Assembly: GCA_020441225.1 (NCBI GenBank)
Contig: JAGRMP010000023.1
Coordinates: 1-5,115, forward strand
Source of the DNA: Maritimibacter sp.
GTDB taxonomy: Bacteria; Pseudomonadota; Alphaproteobacteria; Rhodobacterales; Rhodobacteraceae
Direction of reading: 5' to 3'
DNA length: 5,115 bases
The notes beneath the pieces were generated by a model. The model saw only the letters and a list, made by a program, of their open reading frames with translations. It was not told the origin of the DNA and ran no database searches. Made by a program: the position numbers and the translations under genes. How positions within the stretch are numbered: position 1 is the stretch's first letter; each line of letters starts with the position of its first letter. Positions 1 through 5,115 of the stretch are shown in pieces.

Positions 1-1
1 G

Positions 2-115
2 ACCGAGGATTTCTGGTTCTGCGGGTTGCCGGTTCAGCAGGGCAAACCCTATTGCGAGGCGCATGTGGGCGTGGCGTTTCAGCCGATGTCGTCGCGGCGC
101 GACCGCAAGCGGTGA
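2..115 (+). CDS. gcrA: GcrA-family cell cycle regulator, C-terminal fragment
   Basis: The frame starting at base 2 is open from the window edge to the TGA at 113-115 and encodes 37 residues; the start lies outside the window. The visible end contains FWFCGLP, then KPYCEAH and a basic tail (SSRRDRKR). This C-G-x-P ... P-Y-C-x-x-H pattern is how GcrA proteins of Alphaproteobacteria typically end, and C7, C18 and H21 of the fragment are its conserved Cys/His positions. GcrA is known from Caulobacter as a sigma70-associated transcription regulator that responds to CcrM-methylated GANTC sites and controls cell-cycle genes. The N-terminal DNA-binding part is not visible, so the assignment rests on this short tail plus the genomic context. 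No frameshift is seen. Confidence 0.82.
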   Translation, partial: TEDFWFCGLPVQQGKPYCEAHVGVAFQPMSSRRDRKR

Positions 116-118
116 TGC

Positions 119-138
119 CGGCGCGCTGAGGCGCGCCG
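119..138 (+). terminator. GC-rich hairpin after gcrA, possible terminator
   Basis: A perfect 8-bp inverted repeat (CGGCGCGC / GCGCGCCG) with a 4-base TGAG loop begins 4 bases after the gcrA stop. There is no U-run directly behind it; the first T-rich stretch (TATTTT) is at 152-157. It is therefore not a classical intrinsic terminator, but it could stabilise the gcrA 3' end or act as a weak or Rho-assisted stop. It could also simply be a palindrome favoured by high GC content. Confidence 0.4.
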
Positions 139-145
139 CTCGGCC

Positions 146-177
146 GGTGAGTATTTTCACCAGGGAAAAGGGGGAAG
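146..177 (+). promoter_or_regulatory. Leader of the VOC gene with GAGTATTTT motif and purine-rich RBS
   Basis: GGTGAGTATTTTCACC (146-161) is a short inverted repeat (GGTGA / TCACC, 6-base loop) followed by a purine run ending in AAAAGGGGGAAG. The purine run supplies the Shine-Dalgarno sequence for the gene starting at 181. From memory, GAGTATTTT followed by a purine run is common just upstream of genes in Rhodobacterales, which would fit the organism. I cannot verify that here, and no -35/-10 promoter pair is convincing. Confidence 0.35.
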
Positions 178-180
178 ATG

Positions 181-549
181 ATGGACATTGGTCCCGCTGT
201 ACCCATTCTGCGCAGCTTCGACGCCGCCGAGGCGCGGGATTTCTATCTGCGTTATCTCGGGTTCGAAGTGCTGTTCGAGCACCGGTTCGAGCCGGGGTTT
301 CCGCTCTACATGGCGGTGCGGCGGGAGGGCTGCGAGCTGCACCTGTCGGAGCATCACGGCGACGCCACGCCGGGGGCGGCGGTGCGGATCGAGGTGGGCG
401 ATGTCGAGGCTTTGCTTGCCGAGCTGAACGGGCGCGGGCATGCGAGGATGCGGCCCGGGATCGTCGACCAGGACTGGGGGACGCGGGAGATCATGCTCAC
501 CGATCCCTTCGGCAACCGGGTGGTGTTCTGGCAGGCGGGAGCGGCCTGA
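181..549 (+). CDS. VOC/glyoxalase-superfamily protein (bleomycin-resistance-like)
   Basis: This 122-residue protein is a typical length for a single-chain vicinal-oxygen-chelate fold protein that works as a dimer. It shows the two beta-alpha-beta-beta-beta halves: PILRSFDAAEARDFYLRYLGF (residues 8-28) opens the first and VRIEVGDVEALLAEL (68-82) the second. Family hallmarks are HRFEPGFPLYM (34-44), HLSEHHGD (54-61) and the C-terminal WGTREIMLTDPFGNRVVF (99-116), close to the 'glyoxalase superfamily protein' group often annotated as bleomycin-resistance protein. H54, E57 and E103 are candidate ligand positions, but the substrate cannot be read from sequence. Such proteins bind or modify small molecules in the cytoplasm; drug resistance is not established. 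Two ATGs are in tandem (178 and 181). I chose the second because the GGGGGA run is only 2 bases from the first and 5 from the second. The gene converges on the membrane protein gene at 557. Confidence 0.88.
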   Translation: MDIGPAVPILRSFDAAEARDFYLRYLGFEVLFEHRFEPGFPLYMAVRREGCELHLSEHHGDATPGAAVRIEVGDVEALLAELNGRGHARMRPGIVDQDWGTREIMLTDPFGNRVVFWQAGAA

Positions 550-556
550 GGCGGGG

Positions 557-973
557 TCAGAGCGCGACCAGTATGGCGCCGAGGCCGACGAGGGCGATGC
601 CGATCCAGTTGACGAGCTTGAGGCTTTCGCCGAGGAACGCGGCGGCGAAGACAGCGACCAGCACCACCGAGAGCTTGTCGATCGGCGCGACCCTTGCGGC
701 GTCGCCCAGTTTCAGCGCGCGGAAATAGGCGAGCCAGGAGGCGCCGGTCGCGAGGCCGGAGAGCGCGAGGAACAGCGCGGCGCGGGCCGGGATCGAGGAG
801 ATCGGGCGCCACTGGCCGGTGGCCGAGACCAGCACGACGAGCACCGCGATGACCACGAGGGTGCGCAGGAGCGTGGCGAAATCGGACGGCAGGTCGTTGA
901 CCCCGAGCTTGGCGAAGATCGCGGTGAGCGCGGCGAAAACGGCGGCGAGCAGGGCCCAGGCTTGCCAAGGCAT
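557..973 (-). CDS. EamA/DMT-superfamily membrane protein, half-size (five predicted TM segments)
   Basis: This 138-residue, very hydrophobic inner-membrane protein has about five transmembrane stretches (roughly residues 5-24, 32-50, 63-84, 97-114, 120-138). It matches one EamA unit: the first helix is followed by [17 protein letters not shown] (22-38), and the end has [30 protein letters not shown], with the FLGE motif at 113-116 that precedes the last helix in drug/metabolite transporters. Full DMT exporters have two such units and about ten helices (around 300 residues). A single unit would have to dimerise, as small multidrug resistance proteins do. The substrate is unknown. The ATG has a GAGGGA Shine-Dalgarno upstream. 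The gene is divergent from rimO (59 bp between starts) and ends 7 bp from the VOC stop, with no terminator hairpin in between. The frame is intact and both ends look natural, so I read it as a real short protein, not a truncation. Confidence 0.85.
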   Translation of the reverse strand: MPWQAWALLAAVFAALTAIFAKLGVNDLPSDFATLLRTLVVIAVLVVLVSATGQWRPISSIPARAALFLALSGLATGASWLAYFRALKLGDAARVAPIDKLSVVLVAVFAAAFLGESLKLVNWIGIALVGLGAILVAL

Positions 974-1032
974 TTCTTTTCCCTCGGTTGGTTCGGTGTT
1001 TTCCTAGACCCGCGGGCGCGGTAAAGGAAGCC
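974..1032. promoter_or_regulatory. Divergent intergenic region between the EamA gene and rimO
   Basis: These 59 bp must contain the translation signals, and probably promoters, for both divergent genes. On the minus strand GAGGGA serves the membrane protein; on the plus strand TAAAGGAA (1022-1029) serves rimO. An 8-bp palindrome CCCGCGGG lies at 1009-1016, a possible protein-binding site or chance in GC-rich DNA. I could not identify a confident -35/-10 pair on either strand. Confidence 0.4.
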
Positions 1033-2418
1033 ATGTCGCAGAACCCGCCCGATCTTCGCCCCGACCTCGCCCGTGCCAGCTTTGCCGAGGCCGCCCGGCC
1101 CGGCCAGCCGAAGATCGGCATGGTGTCGTTGGGCTGCCCCAAGGCTTTGGTGGACAGCGAGCGGATCCTCACGCGGCTGCGCGCCGAGGGCTACGCGATC
1201 AGCCCGGATTACGCGGGCGCGGAGGCGGTGATCGTCAACACCTGCGGGTTTCTCGACAGCGCCAAGGCGGAGAGCCTGGAGGCGATCGGCGAGGCGCTGA
1301 GCGAGAACGGCCGTGTGATCGTGACGGGGTGCCTGGGGGCGGAGCCGGAGTACATCACGGGCGTGCATCCGAGCGTGTTGGCGGTGACCGGGCCGGAGGC
1401 CTATGAGCAGGTGCTGGACGCGGTGCATTCGGCGGCGCCGCCGGCGCCGGACCCGTTCGTGGACCTGCTGCCCGCGACCGGCGTGAAGCTCACGCCCCGG
1501 CATTACAGCTATCTGAAGATTTCCGAAGGCTGCAATCACGCCTGCAAGTTCTGCATCATCCCCGACATGCGCGGGCGGCTCGCCTCGCGGCCGGCGCATG
1601 CGGTGGTGCGCGAGGCGGAAAAGCTTGCGGATGCGGGGGTGAAGGAGCTGCTCGTCATCAGCCAGGATACGTCGGCGTATGGTGTGGATCTGAAACACGC
1701 CGAGGATCGCGGGCACCGGGCGCATATCGTGGATCTTGCGCGCGATCTGGGGCGGCTCGGGGCGGAACGGGAGCTGTGGGTGCGGCTGCACTACGTCTAC
1801 CCCTACCCCTTCGTGCGCGACCTGATCCCGTTGATGGCGGAGGGGCTGATCCTGCCCTATCTCGACATCCCGTTCCAGCATGCCCACCCGGAGACCTTGC
1901 GCCGGATGGCGCGGCCGGCGGCGGCGGCGAAGACGCTCGACGAGATCGCGGCCTGGCGCGCGACCTGCCCGGAGATCACCCTGCGCTCGACCTTCATCGT
2001 CGGGTACCCGGGAGAGACCGAGGCGGAGTTTCAGGTGTTGCTCGACTGGCTGGACGAGGCGCAGCTCGACCGGGTGGGTTGTTTTCAATACGAAAACGTC
2101 GCCGGGGCGCGGGCCAACGACCTGCCCGACCACGTGGCGCCGGAGCTCAAACAAGAGCGCTGGGACCGGTTCATGGAGAAGGCGCAGGCGATTTCCGAAG
2201 CGAAGCTCGCAGCCAAGGTGGGTACGCGGCAGCGGGTTCTGGTGGACAGCGTGGACGAAGACGGCGCGGTCTGCCGGACCAGGGCGGATGCGCCGGAAAT
2301 CGATGGCAACCTGTTCATCGACGAAGGTTTCGAGGGGCTCGCGCCCGGCGATCTGGTCACCGTCGAGGTGGACGAGGCGAGCGAATACGACCTCTGGGGG
2401 CGGGTGGTTTCGGGGTGA
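1033..2418 (+). CDS. rimO: Ribosomal protein S12 methylthiotransferase RimO
   Basis: RimO is a cytoplasmic radical-SAM enzyme that methylthiolates a conserved aspartate of ribosomal protein S12 (D89 in E. coli) using two [4Fe-4S] clusters. The 461-residue protein has all three domains. The N-terminal UPF0004/MTTase domain carries cluster cysteines C35 ([12 protein letters not shown]), C71 (NTCGFLDSA) and C100 (TGCLGA). The radical-SAM core has C167-x3-C171-x2-C174 ([13 protein letters not shown]) followed by MRGR, and later [10 protein letters not shown]. The C-terminal TRAM domain spans about 395-461. SLGCPKxLVDSE and CIIPxMRGR favour RimO over the tRNA enzyme MiaB. The ATG at 1033 is preferred: AAAGGAA lies just upstream, and the in-frame upstream start at 988 would add 15 unconserved residues that read into the divergent promoter region. 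Residues 1-25 form a short polar/proline-containing lead-in before the conserved KIGMVSLGC. No defects are seen. Confidence 0.97.
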   Translation: MSQNPPDLRPDLARASFAEAARPGQPKIGMVSLGCPKALVDSERILTRLRAEGYAISPDYAGAEAVIVNTCGFLDSAKAESLEAIGEALSENGRVIVTGCLGAEPEYITGVHPSVLAVTGPEAYEQVLDAVHSAAPPAPDPFVDLLPATGVKLTPRHYSYLKISEGCNHACKFCIIPDMRGRLASRPAHAVVREAEKLADAGVKELLVISQDTSAYGVDLKHAEDRGHRAHIVDLARDLGRLGAERELWVRLHYVYPYPFVRDLIPLMAEGLILPYLDIPFQHAHPETLRRMARPAAAAKTLDEIAAWRATCPEITLRSTFIVGYPGETEAEFQVLLDWLDEAQLDRVGCFQYENVAGARANDLPDHVAPELKQERWDRFMEKAQAISEAKLAAKVGTRQRVLVDSVDEDGAVCRTRADAPEIDGNLFIDEGFEGLAPGDLVTVEVDEASEYDLWGRVVSG

Positions 2419-2419
2419 C

Positions 2420-2438
2420 GGTGGGGTGGAACCCCACC
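2420..2438 (+). repeat. GTAGGGTGGGG hairpin after rimO (terminator or dispersed repeat)
   Basis: GGTGGGGT / ACCCCACC forms a perfect 8-bp stem with a 3-base GGA loop, 1 base after the rimO stop. No T-run follows on either strand, so classical Rho-independent termination is doubtful. On the minus strand the element reads GTAGGGTGGGGTTCCACCCC, resembling GTAGGGTGGG...CCCACC elements that I recall as scattered between genes in many bacteria. Its place between two convergent genes (rimO and the secreted protein gene) suits either a bidirectional stop or a REP-like unit. Confidence 0.5.
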
Positions 2439-2456
2439 CTACGGAACCGTATGGTT

Positions 2457-2468
2457 TCGGCGCGCCGA
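2457..2468. repeat. 12-bp perfect palindrome TCGGCGCGCCGA
   Basis: TCGGCGCGCCGA is its own reverse complement and lies in the 79-bp convergent gap after rimO. Just before it, TACGG/CCGTA (2440-2451) is another small inverted repeat. The palindrome shares the GGCGCGCC core with the hairpin after gcrA. No function can be assigned; chance is plausible at this GC content. Confidence 0.4.
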
Positions 2469-2497
2469 TGCTTGGACGTACGGGGGCGTATGGAAGA

Positions 2498-2827
2498 TTA
2501 CTTCGGGCTCAGACGGTCGAGGGCGTAGCCATCGGCCCAGGTGCCGTGCAGCTCGCCGTCGCTCATGACCGTGTAGACGATCAGGTAGTCGGACCCCCAA
2601 TCGACCAGGATCGTGTTGCCGTCGCGCGCACCGGTGCCGGAATAGGTGCCGACCGTTGTCTGCCAGAAGATGCTGACCGTCTCACCGTCGTCACTGACCT
2701 GCGCCGTGCCGGTGTAGACCGCGCCGTCGAGGTTGCGGCCCCAGACGTCGTAGGAACCGGCGAGGGACTGGGCGAAAGTGAGGGTAGGGGCGAGGAGGAG
2801 GGCGAGGAGCAGAAGGAGGCGAAGCAT
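2498..2827 (-). CDS. Small secreted protein of unknown function
   Basis: The 109-residue product starts with a classic Sec signal peptide: MLR, then a leucine-rich hydrophobic core (residues 4-13), then PTLTFA with likely signal-peptidase I cleavage after A19 (T-F-A|Q). This leaves about 90 exported residues. The mature part is rich in Gly, Thr, Tyr and Asp and opens with SLAGSYDVWGRNLDGAVYTG. I associate the 'YDVxGxNxDGxxYxG' pattern with small exported hypothetical proteins of Rhodobacterales; it suggests a compact beta-sheet fold. There are no cysteines, lipobox or catalytic motif. The Shine-Dalgarno is weak (GGAC about 8 bases before the ATG). It lies 27 bp downstream of the HNH gene on the same strand, so read-through from that module is possible. 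Its high GC matches the chromosome rather than the module, so I infer it is native. Confidence 0.75.
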   Translation of the reverse strand: MLRLLLLLALLLAPTLTFAQSLAGSYDVWGRNLDGAVYTGTAQVSDDGETVSIFWQTTVGTYSGTGARDGNTILVDWGSDYLIVYTVMSDGELHGTWADGYALDRLSPK

Positions 2828-2854
2828 GGTGGGGTCCGTGTCATTGGATGGCCA

Positions 2855-3418
2855 TCACCCATTCGGAAACTTGCTCTGCAACCATTTCAGCACAGATTTT
2901 TGGTCCGCGGACGTCGCTCTTCGGACCTGGACAAGTAGCTTCTGGAGTGACGGTCGATCCAAGGTAAGATTCGCAGCGCCCTCGTTGCAAACTGAACAAA
3001 GGGCGCGAAGATTTGATGGTTCGTCCGAGCCACCCGCCGATTTGTCAATCACGTGACCGATGTGCAGCCGGGTTTTCCTGGTCGGATCATATGGATGCGG
3101 CTCACCTGCAACTGCTCCACATTGCTGACATGTGAACCCGTTCCGGTCGAGAACATAAGCGCGGGTTTCTTTAGATATTTCGCGAGCGAAAGCTGGCTCT
3201 GGTTTCTCGTTCAATAAAAGGTACTGGCCCGGCTTGAGATCGCCGCGATCGTTATGGGTTAGGATCTGGTACCCTTCCTCGCTTCGCAACTCACGCACTC
3301 GGCGTGCCCACTCAGATATCCCTCCGGCGACTTCGCGGAGTTCTTCCGCTTCCATTACTCTTCCAATGTTGGACAGGAAGTGTTCGCGGAGTTTGGTCCG
3401 GGCGCCTGCCTTGGCCAT
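2855..3418 (-). CDS. HNH endonuclease with probable N-terminal winged helix; likely type II restriction enzyme
   Basis: This 187-residue protein is the presumed nuclease partner of the upstream cytosine methyltransferase. Residues about 8-70 look like a winged-helix DNA-binding domain (NIGRVMEAEELREVAGGISEWARRVRELRSEEGY, then a hairpin ending KPGQYLLL). Residues about 82-150 are an HNH (beta-beta-alpha-Me) nuclease: zinc cysteines C97/C100 (CQQC) and C141/C144 (CSVC), catalytic histidine H122 in HIGHVID, SAGGSDEPSN with N136, and N145 where canonical HNH proteins have the third His. C-x-x-C-N endings are common in active HNH families, so activity is plausible. A helical tail (153-187) follows. 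The ATG lies 5 bp after the methyltransferase stop, with GAGG (3427-3430, minus strand) inside the methyltransferase end, so translational coupling is likely. GC is lower than in the flanks. The recognition site is unknown. An orphan type IV or homing role is less likely given the linked methylase. Confidence 0.87.
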   Translation of the reverse strand: MAKAGARTKLREHFLSNIGRVMEAEELREVAGGISEWARRVRELRSEEGYQILTHNDRGDLKPGQYLLLNEKPEPAFAREISKETRAYVLDRNGFTCQQCGAVAGEPHPYDPTRKTRLHIGHVIDKSAGGSDEPSNLRALCSVCNEGAANLTLDRPSLQKLLVQVRRATSADQKSVLKWLQSKFPNG

Positions 3419-3423
3419 ATTGA

Positions 3424-4407
3424 TTACCTCACCGCATACGCCTTCTTTTTCGACATTTTTTCACCTGCCACGCGTATGGCCGCATGTAGACGCCTACCTA
3501 ACGCCGCAGCGACCGGTGGCGGAAAAGCATTGCCAACCTGTCGGTAAGCATTTGTTTTCTTTCCATAAAAATGCCAATCATCCGGAAACCCCTGTACACG
3601 GGCAACCATACGAGTGGTCAACCGTGGCACGCCATCGAAGCCAGGCTCGGGCGGCGCGTCTCCGATGCTCTTTCCGTTAACGCCGAGCTTCAACCACGCG
3701 TTCCGGGCCCGCGTGGGTCCGAGGTCTGGCCCACCATGTTTCTTCGATCCACCTACAATCGTTGGCGCGATCTGATTAGCTTTCTCGGACCACGCCGCTG
3801 CCCCTTCCCAACCGCCCTCGGCCATGAGGTCGAGCAGCAGTTCGCCCACGGGCGGAGCTTTCCTGAAGTCCTCATCATGGAGCGGAAACACAAACTCTTC
3901 CCAGTATGCAGGTTTCCCGGCGACAATCGCGACCCGGGGTCGAAGCTGTGAGACCCCGTAGTCAGACGCGTTCAGCAGTTCGACTTTCATCTCATACCCG
4001 AGGCGCTTGAATTGAGCCTCAAGAAACTCTCTGTAGCCTGCGAACACGGGGTCGAGAAATCCCCGAACATTCTCGATCAAGACCATCTTTGGGTCCGTCT
4101 GTTCGATCAGTCGGAGTGCGTCATTGAAAAGGTTCCTCTCGTCAGCTTCGCCAAGCTGTTTCCCGGCAACCGAGAACGGCGGGCAAGGAAGTCCCGCAGC
4201 AAAAAGATCGACCCCGCGATAATCGCTCGCATCCGATTCCTGCATATCTTCGAGGCGCACGTTCCAGCTTGGTCGATTCACCCTAAGCGTTTTTGTGCAA
4301 TGCAAGTCATTGTCGACCAACAACTTATGATCAAACCCGGCCTGCTCCAGCCCAAGGGCCTGCCCGCCCGCGCCCGCACAAAATTCGATGGAGGTTAGCT
4401 TCTCCAT
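3424..4407 (-). CDS. DNA (cytosine-5)-methyltransferase of a type II RM system
   Basis: This enzyme transfers methyl from S-adenosylmethionine to C5 of cytosine in a specific DNA site, protecting the host from the linked HNH nuclease. The 327 residues show the C5-MTase motifs in order: I, EFCAGAGGQALGLEQAGF (8-25, SAM binding); IV, GLPCPPFS with catalytic C75; VI, ENV (112-114); VIII, QLRPR (154-158); IX, RLTTRMVARVQGFPDDW (262-278); X, YRQVGNAFPPPVA (288-300). The target-recognition region between VIII and IX (about 165-260, including GGSKKHGGPDLGPTRAR) is short, consistent with a small monospecific enzyme. I chose the ATG at 4407 because GGAG lies 6 bases upstream and motif I then begins at residue 8. 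In-frame alternatives are ATG 4419 and GTG 4452, which add 4 and 15 residues but have poor ribosome sites. Its stop is 5 bp before the endonuclease gene. Lower GC suggests horizontal gain. Confidence 0.94.
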   Translation of the reverse strand: MEKLTSIEFCAGAGGQALGLEQAGFDHKLLVDNDLHCTKTLRVNRPSWNVRLEDMQESDASDYRGVDLFAAGLPCPPFSVAGKQLGEADERNLFNDALRLIEQTDPKMVLIENVRGFLDPVFAGYREFLEAQFKRLGYEMKVELLNASDYGVSQLRPRVAIVAGKPAYWEEFVFPLHDEDFRKAPPVGELLLDLMAEGGWEGAAAWSEKANQIAPTIVGGSKKHGGPDLGPTRARNAWLKLGVNGKSIGDAPPEPGFDGVPRLTTRMVARVQGFPDDWHFYGKKTNAYRQVGNAFPPPVAAALGRRLHAAIRVAGEKMSKKKAYAVR

Positions 4408-4525
4408 TCGGGTCTCCATAAACGATACTTGGTAGTCTCGCGCATTGAGCACACCTTTTATTGAGTTGGCAAGCGTAGCGTTCTCTATTTGTGCACGATT
4501 GACGTTAAAGGGAAACTAACGCCCG
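4408..4525 (-). promoter_or_regulatory. AT-richer gap between carB and the methyltransferase, probable RM promoter region
   Basis: These 118 bp separate the carB stop from the methyltransferase start and are clearly less GC-rich than carB. On the minus strand TTGCCA (4467-4472) and CTCAAT (4444-4449) are 17 bp apart and could be a weak -35/-10 pair, which would place the transcript start shortly before the ATG at 4407. The -10 match is only 3 of 6. CGTTA/TAACG (4503-4507 / 4517-4521) is a small inverted repeat just after carB, too weak to call a terminator. ATTGAG occurs twice (4444-4449, 4460-4465). I see no gene, controller-protein box or attachment site that I would defend. Confidence 0.35.
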
Positions 4526-5115
4526 CTAAGCCTGCAGCGCCCGCACCTCGACCGCGCCTTCTTCGCGGGCCTTCATCGCCAGCGCGGCGGCGTGGCTTCC
4601 GGCGGCGGTGGTGAAGTAGGGGATCTTGTCGTAGAGGGCGACGGCGCGGATGGAGCGGCTGTCTTCGACCGCTTGCGCGCCCTCGGTGGTGTTGAAGACG
4701 AGCTGGACGTCGCCGTCCTTCATCCGGTCGGCGATGGTGCGACCGCCTTCGTAGACCTTGTTGACCACTTCGGCCGCCACGCCATTACCCTCGAGCCAGG
4801 CGGCGGTGCCGCGGGTGGCGAGGATGGCGAAGCCGAGCTCGACCATGACGCGGGCGGCTTCGAGCATGTCGGCCGTCTTGTCGGCGTCCTTGATCGAGAC
4901 GAACACGGTGCCGGTCTCGGGCAGGTGCGTGCCCGCGCCCATCTGCGCCTTGAGGAAGGCGCGGGGGAAGGACCGGTCCCAGCCCATGACCTCGCCGGTC
5001 GACCGCATTTCGGGGCCGAGGATGGTGTCGACGCCGGGGAAGCGGGCAAACGGCAGCACCGCTTCCTTGACCGAGTACCAGGGCACGTTGGGATCGCAGA
5101 GCGTGAGCGGGTCGG
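4526..5115 (-). CDS. carB: Carbamoyl-phosphate synthase large subunit, C-terminal part
   Basis: The reading frame enters from the right edge and ends at TAG (4526-4528), giving about 195 C-terminal residues of a protein normally near 1,100 residues. CarB makes carbamoyl phosphate from bicarbonate, ATP and glutamine-derived ammonia (with CarA) for pyrimidine and arginine synthesis in the cytoplasm. The visible part has the end of the second ATP-grasp unit (WYSVKEAVLPFARFPGVDTILGPEMRSTGEVMG, fragment residues 12-44, with the conserved LGPEMRSTGE). After it comes the MGS-like allosteric domain (from about residue 66: ETGTVFVSIKDADK ... LATRGTAAWLEG ... VFNTTEG ... RAVALYDKIPYFTT). In E. coli this domain binds UMP and ornithine. 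An in-frame GTG at 5086 is an internal valine, not a start. The frame is intact with normal high GC, so the neighbouring insertion did not damage it. Confidence 0.96.
   Translation of the reverse strand, partial: DPLTLCDPNVPWYSVKEAVLPFARFPGVDTILGPEMRSTGEVMGWDRSFPRAFLKAQMGAGTHLPETGTVFVSIKDADKTADMLEAARVMVELGFAILATRGTAAWLEGNGVAAEVVNKVYEGGRTIADRMKDGDVQLVFNTTEGAQAVEDSRSIRAVALYDKIPYFTTAAGSHAAALAMKAREEGAVEVRALQA

Noticed and set aside
63..728. 221-codon plus-strand frame across the gcrA end, the VOC gene and part of the EamA gene
   Set aside because: It is Arg/Ala/Gly-rich, spans three real genes and has no conserved motif.
712..2154. Long open frame of 480 codons on the minus strand, antisense to rimO
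   Set aside because: It is rich in Arg/Ala/Pro/His without recognisable domains, it also overlaps the EamA gene, and rimO in the opposite strand is fully conserved. It is a high-GC shadow frame.
1776..2938. Two long plus-strand frames overlapping the end of rimO and the secreted protein gene
   Set aside because: Their compositions are low-complexity Arg/Gly/Ala-rich and they cross real gene boundaries; they are out-of-frame readings of GC-rich DNA.
3571..4398. Plus-strand open frames antisense to the methyltransferase
   Set aside because: No motifs or ribosome sites are seen, and all C5-methyltransferase motifs lie on the minus strand in this interval.
4408..4452. Methyltransferase start at GTG 4452, giving a 342-residue form
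   Set aside because: The only purine-rich stretch (AAAAGG) is too close to the GTG, and the extra 15 residues precede the usual family start, while ATG 4407 has GGAG at good spacing.
2828..4525. Direct repeats or attachment sites bounding the RM module
   Set aside because: The only shared string I found near both ends is the 7-base CATTCGG, which is too short and falls inside coding sequence.
1..5115. tRNA, rRNA, CRISPR array, insertion sequence, integrase or a wholly new multi-gene system
   Set aside because: No cloverleaf, spaced direct repeats, transposase or integrase motifs were seen. Apart from the RM pair, the genes are ordinary chromosomal neighbours.

Overview
This is a GC-rich window that looks like Alphaproteobacteria, most likely Rhodobacterales. 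It carries the tail of a GcrA-type cell-cycle regulator (a largely alphaproteobacterial family), housekeeping rimO and carB, and strongly G/C-biased third codon positions. The affiliation is inferred from gene content and composition, not from a search.

Layout, left to right. Positions 1-115 hold the C-terminal end of gcrA (+). A GC hairpin follows, then a small VOC/glyoxalase-superfamily gene (181-549, +). It converges, with only 7 bp between stop codons, on a half-size EamA/DMT-type membrane protein gene (557-973, -). That gene is divergent from rimO (1033-2418, +), the S12 methylthiotransferase. Past rimO is a convergent intergenic stretch (2419-2497) containing a perfect 8-bp hairpin with the GTAGGGTGGG...CCCACC look of a dispersed repeat, and a 12-bp palindrome. 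A small secreted protein of unknown function (2498-2827, -) comes next.

Positions 2855-4407 (-) are a compact two-gene module. A C5-cytosine DNA methyltransferase is followed after 5 bp by an HNH endonuclease with a probable N-terminal winged-helix domain, and together they look like a type II restriction-modification system. Its GC content is visibly lower (about 48-57% in hand-counted 60-base lines) than the flanks (about 65-77%), which suggests horizontal acquisition. The module sits directly downstream of the 3' end of carB (4526-5115, -, running off the right edge) in the same orientation.

Only the methyltransferase and endonuclease clearly work together: one would protect and the other cut the same site, with the methylase translated first. 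The other genes are functionally unrelated chromosomal neighbours (pyrimidine/arginine precursor synthesis, ribosomal protein modification, cell-cycle control, small-molecule binding or transport). I see no tRNA, rRNA, CRISPR array, insertion sequence, integrase or clear attachment site. The best candidate for something under-described is the winged-helix/HNH endonuclease and its target specificity. The general system type is known.
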